A stretch of DNA of 64,000 nt from Ephemerocybe angulata (lineage: Eukaryota; Basidiomycota; Agaricomycetes; Agaricales; Psathyrellaceae): NCBI GenBank assembly GCA_013368325.1, contig JAACJK010000238.1:1-64000 (forward strand), given 5' to 3'. A program made the translations under genes and the position numbers. Shown here piece after piece: positions 23,642 through 34,957 of the stretch (positions within the stretch are counted from its first letter, which is position 1; the number at the start of each line of letters is the position of its first letter). The notes under the pieces are model-generated. The model worked only from the letters and a program-made list of their open reading frames with translations, searched no databases and was not told the DNA's origin.

Positions 23642-24940
23642 CTACACAGTGCGCTTCATCAGCTCGATTATGGATAGCTGAAGCTGCATTTGGCGCTCAG
23701 AATCGCGTGCACGTTGCTCTGCCTCCCGTGCACGCTGCTCCACCTCACGCTCAGCCTGTACTCGCTGAAAGTCCGCGAGAGCTGCGAGGGATTGAGATAC
23801 CTTATCCAAGCCCTGTCCAAGGGATGAATGCATTGCTTTGAGTTCTTCCTGCCGGCGCTCTTCAACTTTGATTGCATCTTCGAGGAGCTTCTTGTCGGCT
23901 TCCATCCTGGACTCGACAACACGGGTCAATTCACTCCTGCGCCGCTTTGAGGGACGGCTAAACGACCCCTCGTTCTCTTTGTTACTCCCAGTCGAAGGCG
24001 ACTTCCGTCTGAATGAACATCAATATTTGAATATTGATCGAACGACTGAAGGATAACTCACTTCTCGGCACGCTGCCCCTGCTTCTCTCTGACGGATGCC
24101 CCGGGGAGTTCTGCTATGTCGGTTAATGTTTGACGGGGAACACGTCCCTTCATAGCGGCGTCCCGCAGCTCAAGCGATGCCTTTGTCTCTTGAGAGACCT
24201 TATTCTTCTCCTTCGCTGTTTTTTCCTGCTTAGCAGCTGCGTGGTCGTCCCACAGCTGCATCAACTCCGTCATGACCTGAGTATGCGACGTAACTTCCTC
24301 GTTTGTACCTGTCTTCTGCTTTGAGACAGTTTCCTCCTTCTTAAAGCCATTCACGTACCATGTCAGCAAAACGACCAAACGAAAGAAGGGTTGGCACATG
24401 ACGCACCCGATGATACTCGAGTAACTTCAGAAACCTGGCCTTACAGGCATCTCCAGTCCGATTCACCTTCGACCCCTCCCCACTCTTTGCGCTATCTGTG
24501 GCGAGGGCCTGAGCTAAACGGTCCCAAGCCTCTCGTGTTGCCTTTCCCCTCTCGTTATCAAACGGCTGGTGCTTGAAGACCTCTTGGGCAAGAAGACGGT
24601 CTTGCCAAGGAAGCCAGGCAGGGCTCGATGCATTTCGAGCCTGGTTCCTGGGTTCCTTGGAGCACTGGGGCTCGGGGACGGACATCTCACCCTGGTCCTC
24701 GCTATCGCTATGGCCCGGAGAAGGGACCGGCGAAGCATCAGGGAGGGTTTCTGCAGCGGGTTTCTCTACATGCTTAGCTGCAGCCTTCGAACCTCTTCCT
24801 GTCCCTCTCTGCTTCCCCTTCGGCCCAGATCCCTGACGCTTGTTCGATGTGGTGCGGCGGGGGGCAGGCTGACGGGATCCTGCTGGAGTGGCCAATGCGT
24901 TGGTGCCCTTCGTAGTTGCCTGAGAGCGAGTTGTTGGCAT
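23642..24940 (-). CDS. Myb/SANT-like DNA-binding protein, Harbinger partner, 392 residues
   Basis: Exons 24940-24407, 24339-24062 and 24008-23642 give exactly 393 codons. The N-terminal 100 residues are basic and Ser/Pro/Lys-rich. A Myb/SANT-like domain follows (about 120-180), with tryptophans in WLPWQDRLLAQEV and EAWDRLAQAL and ending CKARFLKLLEYHRKEE. The C-terminal half is a long charged helix (EERRQEELKAM..., EQRAREAEQRARDSERQMQ), likely a coiled coil. Harbinger transposons classically encode such a protein to bind the element ends and bring in the nuclease. Together with the convergent nuclease gene it completes the pair. Confidence 0.85.
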
Positions 24941-25113
24941 TGTGAGTATTGGTAGAGTAAGAGTAATGGTATAGAATTTGTATATAGACGAAGGAGGATG
25001 GATGGTGTCGTTGAACGAAGAATAAACAATGACGTCGCGTTGAGCCATCAGCATCTGTGGTGCGCAACGCCAAAAGCCAACTGATGGCCGGCTGATGGCT
25101 GTGCGCAAACTCT

Positions 25114-25438
25114 CTAATAGGTAACACAAATGGGCCCTCGGAGTCCCCTGGGTGTAGCGCCGCCGACCTCGCGTAGCAACGGCTCTGCATAAATGAACAA
25201 TAATCCAATAAGCTATGTACCATGTTCACGATCGTATCGTGCGGGTCAACGCACCTTTGGTGTCGTATGCGCCATCGCGTCTGTACTCTGGACAGGTGCG
25301 TTTCTCGAGAGGATAGGGGCCGGTGGCTGTGGTGTCCTCCGAGTCTTGGGCTATGGGGACGGGCGAAGCGGCGGTGTGGGTCGCGAGGGCGCAGGCGAGG
25401 AGGAGGAGGGTTGTCGTGAGCGAGGAGAGCAGGTTCAT
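25114..25438 (-). CDS. Small secreted peptide precursor P1, 84 residues
   Basis: Exon 1 25438-25255, phase-1 intron with donor GTGCGT, exon 2 25184-25114; 85 codons. Signal peptide MNLLSSLTTTLLLLACALA, a pro-region, then a Kex2-like site (LEKR) before TCPEYRRDG. Exon 2 ends with a Cys near the end and VTY-stop. TATA-like TAAAAG box near 25512. The stop codon TAG is formed by TA of the old gene plus the first bases of the transposon end; before the insertion the stop would have been TAA, so the protein is unchanged. Confidence 0.75.
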
Positions 25439-25518
25439 GACGTTGGGTTTCAATGGATGACGATGAGTGCTGGTGATGTGGGTGGTGTATAACTTTCAAT
25501 GGGTTTCTCTCTTTTATG

Positions 25519-26865
25519 GAGTTGAGGAGTTGAGGAGGTAGTAGAGTCTCACATGCCTTATAGTTCTGTCAGTCCCTCGCCGGCGTTGCATACCATTGTG
25601 GAGGTATATCTGTTCTTCTTGAACTTGCAGGTTCTTCGGAGCCTTCTTGAATCTCTGATATTATCATAGTATGGAGCTTGAGTTATTCTTGGTTATAAAG
25701 TACCTACCCCTACATCCAGTACTGTGATACCCACAAATTGTGGCCCCCCCCCGCCTTTGACAGATCCAAGAGCGCGCGCTCGCCCGCCTTCTCCTGAGTT
25801 CTTTAGCGCCCATTGCATGCCGAAATAATGAAACTCAGCCTTAATCCGGCACGGCAACCGCCGAACGAATGGCAAGGCGCTCGCCGTCATCGTTCCGTCC
25901 CACCATCAACGTCTGGCCTAAAACCCACCACCACCACCACCACCCAACGCGCCTACGCCATGCCCTCGCGCTCACCCTGCCCAGCGCCAGACACCGACGA
26001 CCTCCTCCCCTCCCCCTCCGAACTAGATCCCACCTCGCGCTATGTATGAAATCGCCACACCCTTAGTGGCATTCTATGGCGCCACACCCGCCTTCCCATA
26101 CCCAGAAACCATTCTATTCGCGTCTATTCGTGGCTACTGTCAATCCCTGGTACTACTGGTGTCGACTTGCCTTGAATCTAATGGGATACATAGCGCCTCG
26201 TGGTTCGCACTTCGTGCCGACTCCCAGCATCTGACAGCGGGAACTTGGCCCGCGGCGTCTGGCGTCTGGCGTCTATATATCAGGTAGGAATTTAAAGCGA
26301 GCGTGCCGCGCCGCAGTCCTCGAAGGTGGGATGGTCGACCCGAGGCTCGTCTGGTGTCTATCGGGTAGAAGCGAGCATGGTGCGCCGCAGTCCTCGAAAG
26401 CAGGATGTCTTACCCGAGGCTCGTCTGCTGCTCGCTCCCTCCTATCTTGAACACTCGAGGTCCCCAGAGATGCTCGACACTCCGAGTCGATGTAATTCGC
26501 TGTTCTCTCGTGGGCTTGAGGCGTCTTGGCTATTCTAGAGAGCAGTGACTTGTCTACGATTCCCATGCCTCGGTTACCGTTGAAGTAAGTAGGAAGTCCC
26601 ACAATGGGGAGCGCATATTCGGTGATCTCTGGTTGCATAATGCTGTATACGTCTGGGTTATAGGCGGTTTGGTTATGTTCGGCCTACAGGTTATAATCTG
26701 CTGTTGGGGGGAACAGGGCGTTAAGCGCCCGTCCCAAGCTCAGAGCCATAGGACGTGCTGTTCGGACCACCATTATATGAAAGCATTCTCGAGGCTCGCA
26801 CATATCTCCTCGAAATACAAAGAACCAGTTGCAGAAACGGGAAGAAATTATTCAACTATCCGAGC
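25519..26865. other. Gene-poor interval with a 75-bp duplication
   Basis: A direct repeat of about 75 bp (GCGCCGCAGTCCTCGAA...CCCGAGGCTCGTCTG) lies at about 26298-26440. A CAC trinucleotide run lies near 25929-25946. An open frame on the minus strand (26273-26638) starts with a protein-like stretch but lacks further support. Confidence 0.4.
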
Positions 26866-27189
26866 TCAGTAAGACCCACACACGGGCTCCCCTTGGGGCC
26901 CCTCGGGAGCCTCGGGTGGGGAAACGACCTGTCTAGGCAAAAGCTCTAATGAGAAAGAAGGTCAGAAAATCATGTGCATCAGCTCATACACTCCACTCCA
27001 AGAGCAGCTACGCGGATACGCACCATTTCCATTATCAGCGGCGCCGCCTCCCCGCCGGTTCGCCACGCAGCGCTCCTGCAGAGCGTCCACATCCCGTTGT
27101 GATAATGGTTGCACAGGGGCCGCGATGGCCCCAATTAGGATGAGTGTGGAACACGCAAGAAGGGTGGTGGTGAGGAGTGTGCGGCGCAT
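26866..27189 (-). CDS. Small secreted peptide precursor P2, 81 residues
   Basis: Exon 1 27189-27024, intron with donor GTGCGT in phase 1, exon 2 26945-26866; 82 codons. Signal peptide (RRTLLTTTLLACSTLILIGA, cut near AIAA), pro-region SQRDVDALQER, then CVANRRGGG. Exon 2 is Pro/Glu/Gly-rich and ends VCGSY. TATA box (TATATAAG) near 27297. Very similar to P3 next to it, so the two arose by tandem duplication; the second-exon peptides differ more than the first exons. Confidence 0.8.
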
Positions 27190-27738
27190 GATTTTGTGGG
27201 CGAGTGGTACTAATACTAATAGGCTTTGGACGGCGTGCGGTGTGGTGCGGCGCGATAGAGTTGCCAATAAGGCCAGATCGGCGTTGCGGGGTATCTTATA
27301 TACGAATATGCGGCGGTGAACACGAGCCTCACGCTGTTATAGGTCGTTGGGGATTCTGTGGACGACGTATGTGCAGAATGTGTGAAGCATCTCGCGGTGA
27401 GGTCGTTGGGGGGACATCTGTGTCTGGGACAACTCGTGTGAATAGGAGGAGCCTTAGACTATTCTCAGGCGTCCCACCTTCCCGAAAGAAGCGATGTTTA
27501 CCAACTCCAGGTTTTGGTCAAGGAATAGTGGATTATGAGTATACAACCGAAATAATGTTTGGAAGTTTTCAGGGGGAGTGGGAATAGGGTGTTAAGCGCC
27601 TGTCCGAACTTGCCCAGCGCTTACACTTGACAAGGTCCATAGCCCCGGAAACAGAAAGAGCGATCTTAACACTACATACAAATTTCCCAGGTATATTCAT
27701 AATGTCCTCGCCAGGCGGAATCGTCTAGCCTTCCGAGC

Positions 27739-28050
27739 TTAATACGACCCACACACGGGTCCCCCGCCCTGGGGCGTCGCAGCAACCTGTCTGAGCAGGA
27801 GCTCTGATTGAAGGAGGGTCACAGAAAACATCAGTACACACGTTTAACGCTGATAATTGCAGCTATGAGCAGACGTACCATTTCCGTCGTCGGCAGCGCC
27901 ACCTCCCCGCCTGTTTGCCACGCAGCGCTCTTGCAGAGCGTCAACATCCCGTTGTGATAATGATTGCAAAGGGGCCGCGATAGCCCCTATATGGACTATA
28001 GAAATCCCAAGGACGGTGCTGATGAGACTGATGAGGAGTGTATACCGCAT
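27739..28050 (-). CDS. Small secreted peptide precursor P3, 78 residues
   Basis: Exon 1 28050-27879, phase-1 intron (donor GTACGT), exon 2 27803-27739; 79 codons. Shares the SQRDVDALQERCVANRRGG segment with P2 but has a different signal peptide. Second exon ends PVCGSY. TATA box CATATAAGG near 28139. Upstream DNA also matches that of P2 (shared CATCTCGCGGTGAGG block near 27393 and 28233). Confidence 0.8.
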
Positions 28051-28844
28051 GGGGTGAGAGGCTGTTGGCCTTCTGAAAGAAACTTGAAGAGGCTTGGTGT
28101 GGTGGATAGGGCTGTCTCAAAGTGGAGCTCGGGACCTTATATGCGGAGAGGATACTAGAAAGCACACGCCTCACGATGTTATCGGCCGTTATAAGTGCTG
28201 TGGACAATGTATGCGGGGAGCGTGTAAAGCATCTCGCGGTGAGGCCGTTGAACGGGAGTCTATGTCATGCGCGTGCGGGTAGCTGGCACAGCTGGTGTAA
28301 TATGGAGTCATAGTCGCGGCTGTAGGACGCGACTGAAAAAGCTGAGGGGGGGTACCCTTGGAAGACTCTTACCACTAGCGCAAGTTCGACGCGGATTTAG
28401 AAGAGAAGGAAGGATAAAATGGCAGTGATGCTTATCCTACTTTGTCTATCCTGAATTCTCCCTTCACGAGTCCTAGTTTCGTGAAAGAAGCGATGTCTAC
28501 CACTTCCAAGTTATAGTCGAGGAATAGCAGATAATGGGTATACTAACAACCGGAATCATAGTTGGAAGCTTCCAGTAGCTTATATGAGACGGTCTGTCAC
28601 TGTGGCGCCCTCTCTTGGAGTGAGCCACTATATGAGCTGAGACGATTTGTCCATTGTCCCTTCGTAGACTCTCATGCATTGATTCCCATCCAGCGAAGTA
28701 TTGAGTCCTCGCTGTGGGGAGGCCTTATCACTCCAATTTTGGTAGCTGAGAAGTACGATTCGTGTGCACCGCCAACCCTATATAAGCACCTACGGGAGGC
28801 AATGATAGCAGTAAAGAAGTTACACCCCTTCTCTATACACACCG

Positions 28845-29113
28845 ATGCTCTCTCCAGTCTCCACATTTGCAACGGCGCTCGCTCTTGCCATGTTCCTCAT
28901 TGCCAGTACCGTATCATTACCTGTCATCCAAGTGAACGACATGCAAGCGCTGGGGCGGCGCGGACTCATAGACCAGAAAGGCAAGCCCGTTTCCCTAGAT
29001 ATATGTGGCCGACATTGATAAGTAATGGTGTCACGTCCTTCAACGAACGATTGCTCTGTGTAGACACCACTGGTCCTGTCCAAGCAACTCCAGACTCGGA
29101 GAGCCCTTATTGA
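28845..29113 (+). CDS. Small secreted peptide precursor P4, 61 residues, GC-AG intron proposed
   Basis: Signal peptide MLSPVSTFATALALAMFLIA, then VNDMQALGRRG. Without splicing the frame stops at 29018 (57 residues, one Cys). With a donor GCAAGC at 28981 and acceptor at 29063, exon 1 (28845-28980) and exon 2 (29064-29113) join in phase 1 as in the sister genes, and the protein ends DSESPY. I favour the spliced form because position, phase and C-terminal Tyr agree with the family. The mature part lacks the usual cysteines. TATA box CTATATAAG at 28778-28786. Opposite orientation to P1-P3. Confidence 0.6.
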
Positions 29114-29869
29114 ACGTGGGCGTGGAAGCTGGAGTCCCTTCGGCTGGGACTTCCCGATGAATTGTGATAGACTGAAGATAATGGATGTATTAAGTAGTAC
29201 GAAACTTGTCTGACGAAATACTTCACAGAAACTGCAAATCTGCGGGATTAATTTGGCAAGGTAGCGTACCCAGACTGCGCCCCTATAGCTTGTCTACTGG
29301 CTCCCGAAGACTTGTTTATTACTACACTAAGCCATTATTTGGCTCGTTATGGTCGTGCAGTGTATCCCCCGGGAGAGGTGCCTGCCATGCCGGGCCCTTC
29401 GTACCAGCTGGGTCGAGTCCTCGTGCTACAAGTGCTACGATATTCATGAAGTGAGATTATTCAAGAAAGTACATAATGGGTGGCCGGAGAAACTATTAGA
29501 CCGTGGTAAGATAGTCATAGAATCTGTTCCAGTTGCCAAAATGAAGCGAAGTGGAAGAACTAAGGAGCGTGACAAAGCAGAAAGATGGGCAACTTACAGA
29601 AGCAGTCGAGTAATCAAACCAAAAGGAAGAGAACCACACATCCAGGAGTTCGAAGCACAGAGAGCCTTGACGAAGCTGACCGGTATCACAAAATATCAAC
29701 TCTCTCCAGAGACAACAGAGGCTTCTCTGATGTATAGCAGAGCTTCTTTGTTCAGAATTATCAAGGACTTTATGCGTCCGTTATAGAAAAGCCACACTCA
29801 AGGCGAGGAGACGCTCCATCAAGTGACATACTCCGACCAGCACGACCAGTACGCATCTCTACTTCTGCA
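29114..29869. other. Interval without a confident gene
   Basis: A plus-strand frame at 29349-29786 contains CIPRERCLPCRAL and SSCYKCYD, reminiscent of short Cys-pair modules in mushroom transposon proteins, but it has no supporting context. Left uncalled. Confidence 0.3.
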
Positions 29870-30848
29870 ATGACAGCCTACACCGATGGAACTGTCCCCT
29901 TTCTTGTCGACGGGGAAGAGCTCAAGACCTACTATCGCATTTACGGATCAATATCGGACGACAACCTCCCTCCCCTAATCGCCGTCCACGGAGGGCCTGG
30001 GCTCGTCGGCTACTACCTTTCCCCGCTCTCCAAGCTCGTCGACAGGAATGGTCGCCAGCCTGTCATTATCTACGACCAGGTTGGGAACGGGAGGTCTTCC
30101 CACTTCCCCGACAAGGGTCCCGAATTCATTACAATCAAGCTCTTCGTCGATGAGCTCGAGAACCTCATCGCCAAACTCGGCATCAAGGAGTACCATATCC
30201 TCGGCCATAGCTTTGGCGGGTGTCTGGGTGCGGAGTTCGAGGCTGAGCGGCACCCACCAGGGTTGAAGAGTCTCATTCTCTCGAACAGTCTTGCTGATAT
30301 GAAGCTGTTTGCTCAAAGCGAGGCCGAGAGGCTCGCGACCTTCGACAATGCAGACGAGCTGGGGGCGGCATTCGCAAAGGGAATGGAGGATCCGAAGGCC
30401 TTCCGAGCGGCTCTTGACACCTTCAACGGGCGCTGGGCCTCGCGATACTTTACGGAGCGCCCACTCCCCGAGGATATCGACCCCTTCCTATGGTGGTTTG
30501 GGGACGAAGAGAAGGGCATCGAAGGGGATTACACAGTTTCGGGCAAGATGTCAGTCTCATGCGCATTTCGTGGATGATTGTACTGATTTCGATGCTGTTC
30601 ACAGGGTGGAAGACAAGACGTGGACTATCTTGGGACGCATCCACCAAATTCGGGTCCCCGTCTTCCTCATCACGGCAACGGATGACTTCGTCCAGAGCTA
30701 CACCGCTGAGCCATTTTTCTGGGGGTTGAAGAGGATCAAATGGATTAACTTGGAGCATTCCAGCCATCTGCCGTTCTGGGAGGAGCCGGAGAACTATATG
30801 AATCTTGTCGGGAAGTGGTTGGAACATGGCGCCTCCGAAGTTAGTTAG
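29870..30848 (+). CDS. Proline iminopeptidase-like alpha/beta hydrolase (peptidase S33), 307 residues
   Basis: Exons 29870-30549 and 30605-30848 with a 55-nt intron (donor GTCAGT) total 308 codons. HGGPG oxyanion motif at residues 40-44, nucleophile Ser114 in GHSFGG, Asp in ITATDDF and His in EHSSHLPFW form a complete triad. YDQVGNGRS between them is typical of the proline iminopeptidase / L-amino-acid amidase group. These enzymes remove N-terminal Pro or act on amino-acid amides. No signal peptide, so probably cytosolic. Length is normal for the family. It sits inside the secreted-peptide cluster; a link to the peptides (several have Leu-Pro near the signal cut) is conceivable but unproven. 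Confidence 0.88.
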
Positions 30849-31558
30849 AGTTAACAAGTATGCCATGAGACGGTGTCTCCATACTATGATCCCCGCTTCA
30901 AGAAGTAACATTATTCTACGTCCTTCAATCTGACTTCTGTGTGAATACGCCCGTCACTCTAGGTTCCTGCTATTCTTGTTTCCATTATGACGGGGAGATA
31001 TCTTTCCATGGTCTCTCCCCTGGGATTAGGGGCCTAAATCTGATACCTCGCTCACCGAATGCGTAGAGACATACCCATTCGAAGTGGTACCAATCCCACC
31101 CGCCCTTCAAAATACAGTGGACTCTTGAAAGGCAGTCAGCTCTCATAACTTTCCCGTCTAGGATACTGTAGGATATGAGGGCCATACATATATCTGCAAC
31201 AACTCTTGTCAAATTTATAACAGACGTATGGAGTGGTTTACTACTAGTTCATCGGAGGCTAAGTACCAATGTATCCAGGAAAAGTGTGTTTGCGGCTGGC
31301 ACATGCGGATGAACGCAGTAGGCTTAAACCGGCCAGCTAAAAGCACGCACCTGACAGGGATGTCCCCTCAATAACCTTACGACAAGATGGCTTACAGCTT
31401 CTCCTCGGTGATTCAGATGCAGCTTATACAGCACCTTTGATGTTGCGTCACGACGTGAGGTCCTCTCTCTTGCTGGCAATATAAAAGGGCAACCTCAAAC
31501 TCCATGGAGTCAACAGTACTTGTCCTTTCGCTAAGGCCCAGCTCGCCCATACGCTGTT

Positions 31559-31810
31559 ATGCACCGCAGTTCTACCACCATTCTTGTCATTGCATTTGCT
31601 CTCGTTCTCGGCACTAGCGCCGCTGCGGCTCCATTGCTAGAAGACTCACTGGGGAAACGTCAGTGTGAAGAAAATAATAGACGCGCAGTCGGCGGAAACG
31701 GTACGGACCACTCAACTGAAGACTTTACAAATAATAACATCGCATCCGCCTCAGTGGATTTATCTGGCCGACAAGTCTATGCAGGTCCCCAGGGATGTGG
31801 CCCCTATTGA
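31559..31810 (+). CDS. Small secreted peptide precursor P5, 65 residues
   Basis: Exon 1 31559-31700, 54-nt phase-1 intron (donor GTACGG), exon 2 31755-31810; 66 codons. Signal peptide STTILVIAFALVLGTSAAAA, Kex2-like GKR, then QCEENNRRAVGGN. Second exon begins VDLSGRQ, shared with P9, and ends GCGPY. TATA box ATATAAAAG at 31479-31487. One of the clearest family members. Confidence 0.82.
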   Translation: MHRSSTTILVIAFALVLGTSAAAAPLLEDSLGKRQCEENNRRAVGGNGTDHSTEDFTNNNIASASVDLSGRQVYAGPQGCGPY

Positions 31811-33420
31811 GCCGGGTCAGCCAGCCGCAGCCAGAGTCCAAAGAATGAACATATATACCATTCTCCACCCCCAGTCTTTATAACAGCTTATATAAATGTG
31901 GTGCTTTCTTACGGAATTGAGGGCTCTCCAGGAAGTTCAATAGAGCTTTTACTACTTGATTTGAATTGTGATTCACTGATAGTACAGTATCGGAACGTTT
32001 ATGTACTATATCGCACCACAACCGGTGGACGTGCACATGTGACACTGAAAACTGCTTAAATACTTGATTCGTGTACATGCATCTCTACGGCGTTGTACAC
32101 GAGACATTCCATACGATGTCCTCAAAATAGAGAATATTTTCTGACGCTCTGTTGTAGGAATGATTGCTGTCGGGCCTAGTCAAGGTCGAAGGGAGTGGGT
32201 TGAGCGCCCGTGGGGCATTTTGCGCCTAACCCAAGATCATATATTTGGAACGAACAAACAAAACGAACTTCGGGCTTGAGTTCTATTAACCCAACATTGT
32301 CCTGCGGCGCCTGCGCGACCATAAGATTGCGAGATTCACGATAGCCCCAAGATAGCCTGGCTGGTTCTACATACATAGGAGCCTGCGCAAAGGTCTGATT
32401 TTCCCTGTTGATCACCGAACTGAGACCCGCCGGTACGTGATGGGGTCGGCTCCGGGATAATCCAAATTCCCCGCCAAATCGAAGGCGTACGCCAGCGTAC
32501 GCCTCTGTACGCTTCTGTACGCCTTCGATCGCCGAGTACCCGAATGGGCCCTAATAGCTCCTAATAATAGCAGATAATAGCATGCTGATGGATAAATATC
32601 ACGACGCAGCTGGAGGTGCCTCTACCCTCCCAGCTACATGACCCCGTCAATAGTACTGAACTATACTTGGGATCCCTTGGCTTTTACCGTTACGCACACG
32701 AAACTATGCTCCACCAAGGGAGGTGATGATGCGTTGAAGATATAGGTAAACAGGGAGACGGTGCGAGGACCACATGCTCTCAGGGCTCCGGCAAATACAT
32801 TCATGAGATGATCAGGGGCAATCTACTGCAATCTAGGGCAATCTCCACATGGACCCGATCACGACTGATAGATAGAGTTCAACTAATGGATCCGGCGCTC
32901 GCGGCAGCTATTGCTCATCCCATAACGACCGCAGTATACATACTTAAAGCCTAAAGGCTGGAAGGCCCCAGGGCCCAGGTTACGGCCCCCACTTCCCCCG
33001 TCTTGCGTATCATGCAATCTTTTGGGTTTGGCCACGTACATCATGAGTCTCTCGCCTAAGGACCTCTCTACGCTCACGACAGTTGTCTCTACAACGAAGA
33101 CGCAGGACGTTAGTGTCATTTAGGGCTTCTTTTTGAAGAAATCACACTGACAGGGGCGATTCGGTGCTTCGCAGTACCTTTCACGTGCGTCATCATCATC
33201 CCAGTGCTTCCTTGCGCCCCTCTCAGATGTTCCTTCCTTAGTTGGCTTCTACACCACATATGCAAGTGATCCTTCATCTTATTCGAACTATACCCTATAA
33301 ATCGGGCTTAAATACAGTACTATCACTTTCTAATTACGATATCAGAGGAGGTGCGTCATCATCTTGAACTGTTCAACGACCCTTACTTAGCTGGAATCAT
33401 TCTTCTCAGATTCCAGCGGT
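31811..33420. other. Gene-free interval with a nested hairpin
   Basis: At 32479-32528 a perfect 12-bp inverted repeat TCGAAGGCGTAC / GTACGCCTTCGA encloses a second one, AGCGTAC / GTACGCT. No gene supported. Confidence 0.55.
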
Positions 33421-33794
33421 ATGGCCGCAGCGATGGGGCACAGGAAAGATCCTTTTCCTCCTGACCAGATACCTACCCATCCTTCTAACAATACAAGCAG
33501 CCCTTGGTGGGATCCACTTCACTACCAGCCCCTGTCGACTTCGCTGATACCTCTTCAACAGCTGAGCTTCCTGTTCGCACCACTATTCCTCCGAAGGTGA
33601 GATCACGCAAGGGAAGTACTGAAATTTGACCCATAACATATTACCTCAGGCATGTGAAGGTCTGTGGAAAGGACTCGATGGTAGGTAATACGTCAGTTTT
33701 TGGAGTAATTTCGAGTCTCACCCCACCTTTATGTTAGCCACCACCAAGGCCGGTATTGCGTTCTCCGAGAGTGAGTCGTCCCTGTGATGTGAAA

Positions 33795-34957
33795 ATGGCT
33801 TTGATACCAACGGTGGCCCGTGTAATAGTCACGCTCCTTGTTTGCCTCCACGCCCTCCTGGGGGCGAAGCGGAGATACCTGGCCTGCATGATCCTTGTCT
33901 ACATAGTGCGTCTATTATCTCTTCCCGACGACGAATTTCCTGGCTCAGTGATTCTCCTAGGGACTGACATTGGGTGTATATATTCCCCAATTAGACTACA
34001 TTCGTGAAGCGTCACGAGGTACGTTCTTAGATTATACCTATACGGTGTTTCCGTTCGTTCGGAGCCTGAGCACGTCCTCCAGCTGTTCCCCTTGGAGAAC
34101 TCGATCAAGAGCTCGGATACGCTTGCACATGGAAGGGGCAAGTCTCATCCTCTGCCATTCGGGGAAAAGGTCTGGCAGCATATGTTTCTCTGGCCACCGG
34201 CATTTGTACGTCTCATTCCGTCATCCGTTAGCACCGTCTCTTGGGCGCTTAATCTCCTGTCAGACACCTCTACGTTAGCGCTGGTAGTCTTCTACGTGCG
34301 CTATAGGCACCAGGCGGGCTCTTTGATAAAGGTCATCCGTAGAGATAGCGGAGTATATATATTCGCACTAACTGGTACGTGCTGCGCCCTCTTGGTTAAC
34401 CTCACTTACGCTGATGGCAGGGATCCGCCTCGGGAACACGGTCATTGCCGCATTTCGCCTGGTGAGCGTTAATCTCCCACAAAGCTCCCACTGAGGCTAA
34501 CGGATATCTCTCAATAATTAGAGACTTGGACGAAATAACATGCCAAGCGCGTGAGTCCGTCGAATACACTTACATCTTAACGCACACTTAGTTCATCCCT
34601 CCAACCCGACATACAGCATCTTCAGCTAGTACGCACTATCTTGCTCCTACTTGCCTCATGTACGCATACCTAACTTTCTCTAGCCTTTCAAGGGTAATAG
34701 TACCCCTCCTCGCATCCCGCCTCCTCTTGAACATGCGCACGACAAAGGATCCGGGACTGCAATCAGTTGTCTCCACAATTCTCTTCGACTCTGTTCCAGG
34801 TACTCTCGGGTCATTGGAAGATGACCAGACTACGATAGGGTCGATTGAGATGGCCAGGGTAGCGGGGATTGGGAGACGGAGAGGGTCGAATAAAGCGAAT
34901 GAGGATCTGGAGCAATCTGATGTTCAAGTATATGTCGATTCGGAAAAGTGGGCATGA
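33795..34957 (+). CDS. Seven-helix membrane protein, GPCR-like (DUF6533-type), exons incomplete
   Basis: Hydrophobic segments include VARVIVTLLVCLHALLGA and ACMILVYI (then by splicing GLTLGVYIPQL), VSWALNLLSDTSTLALVVF, GVYIFALT, and a late helix LFSSLSRVIVPLLASRLLLN. The last, followed by a soluble tail ending VYVDSEKWA, matches the end of the DUF6533-type membrane proteins abundant in mushrooms. Donor sites GTGCGT at 33906 and GTACGT at 34375 fit. The middle junctions (34015-34080, 34380-34650) are not resolved and a 5' exon may start at 33422. Role unknown; the family looks receptor-like. Confidence 0.55.

Larger units (their letters stand above)
15386..25115. mobile_element. 9730-bp TIR transposon with PIF/Harbinger and MULE genes, 3-bp AAT target duplication
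   Basis: Both ends begin AGAGAGTTTGCGC (15386-15398 and inverted at 25103-25115). The similarity continues imperfectly through AGCCATCA for about 40 bp, with extra GCCATCAG motifs inside each end. The flanks are AAT at 15383-15385 and AAT at 25116-25118. A 3-bp AT-rich duplication fits PIF/Harbinger, and the element encodes a Harbinger nuclease and its Myb-like partner. It also holds a MULE transposase and two unknown genes. Confidence 0.85.
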
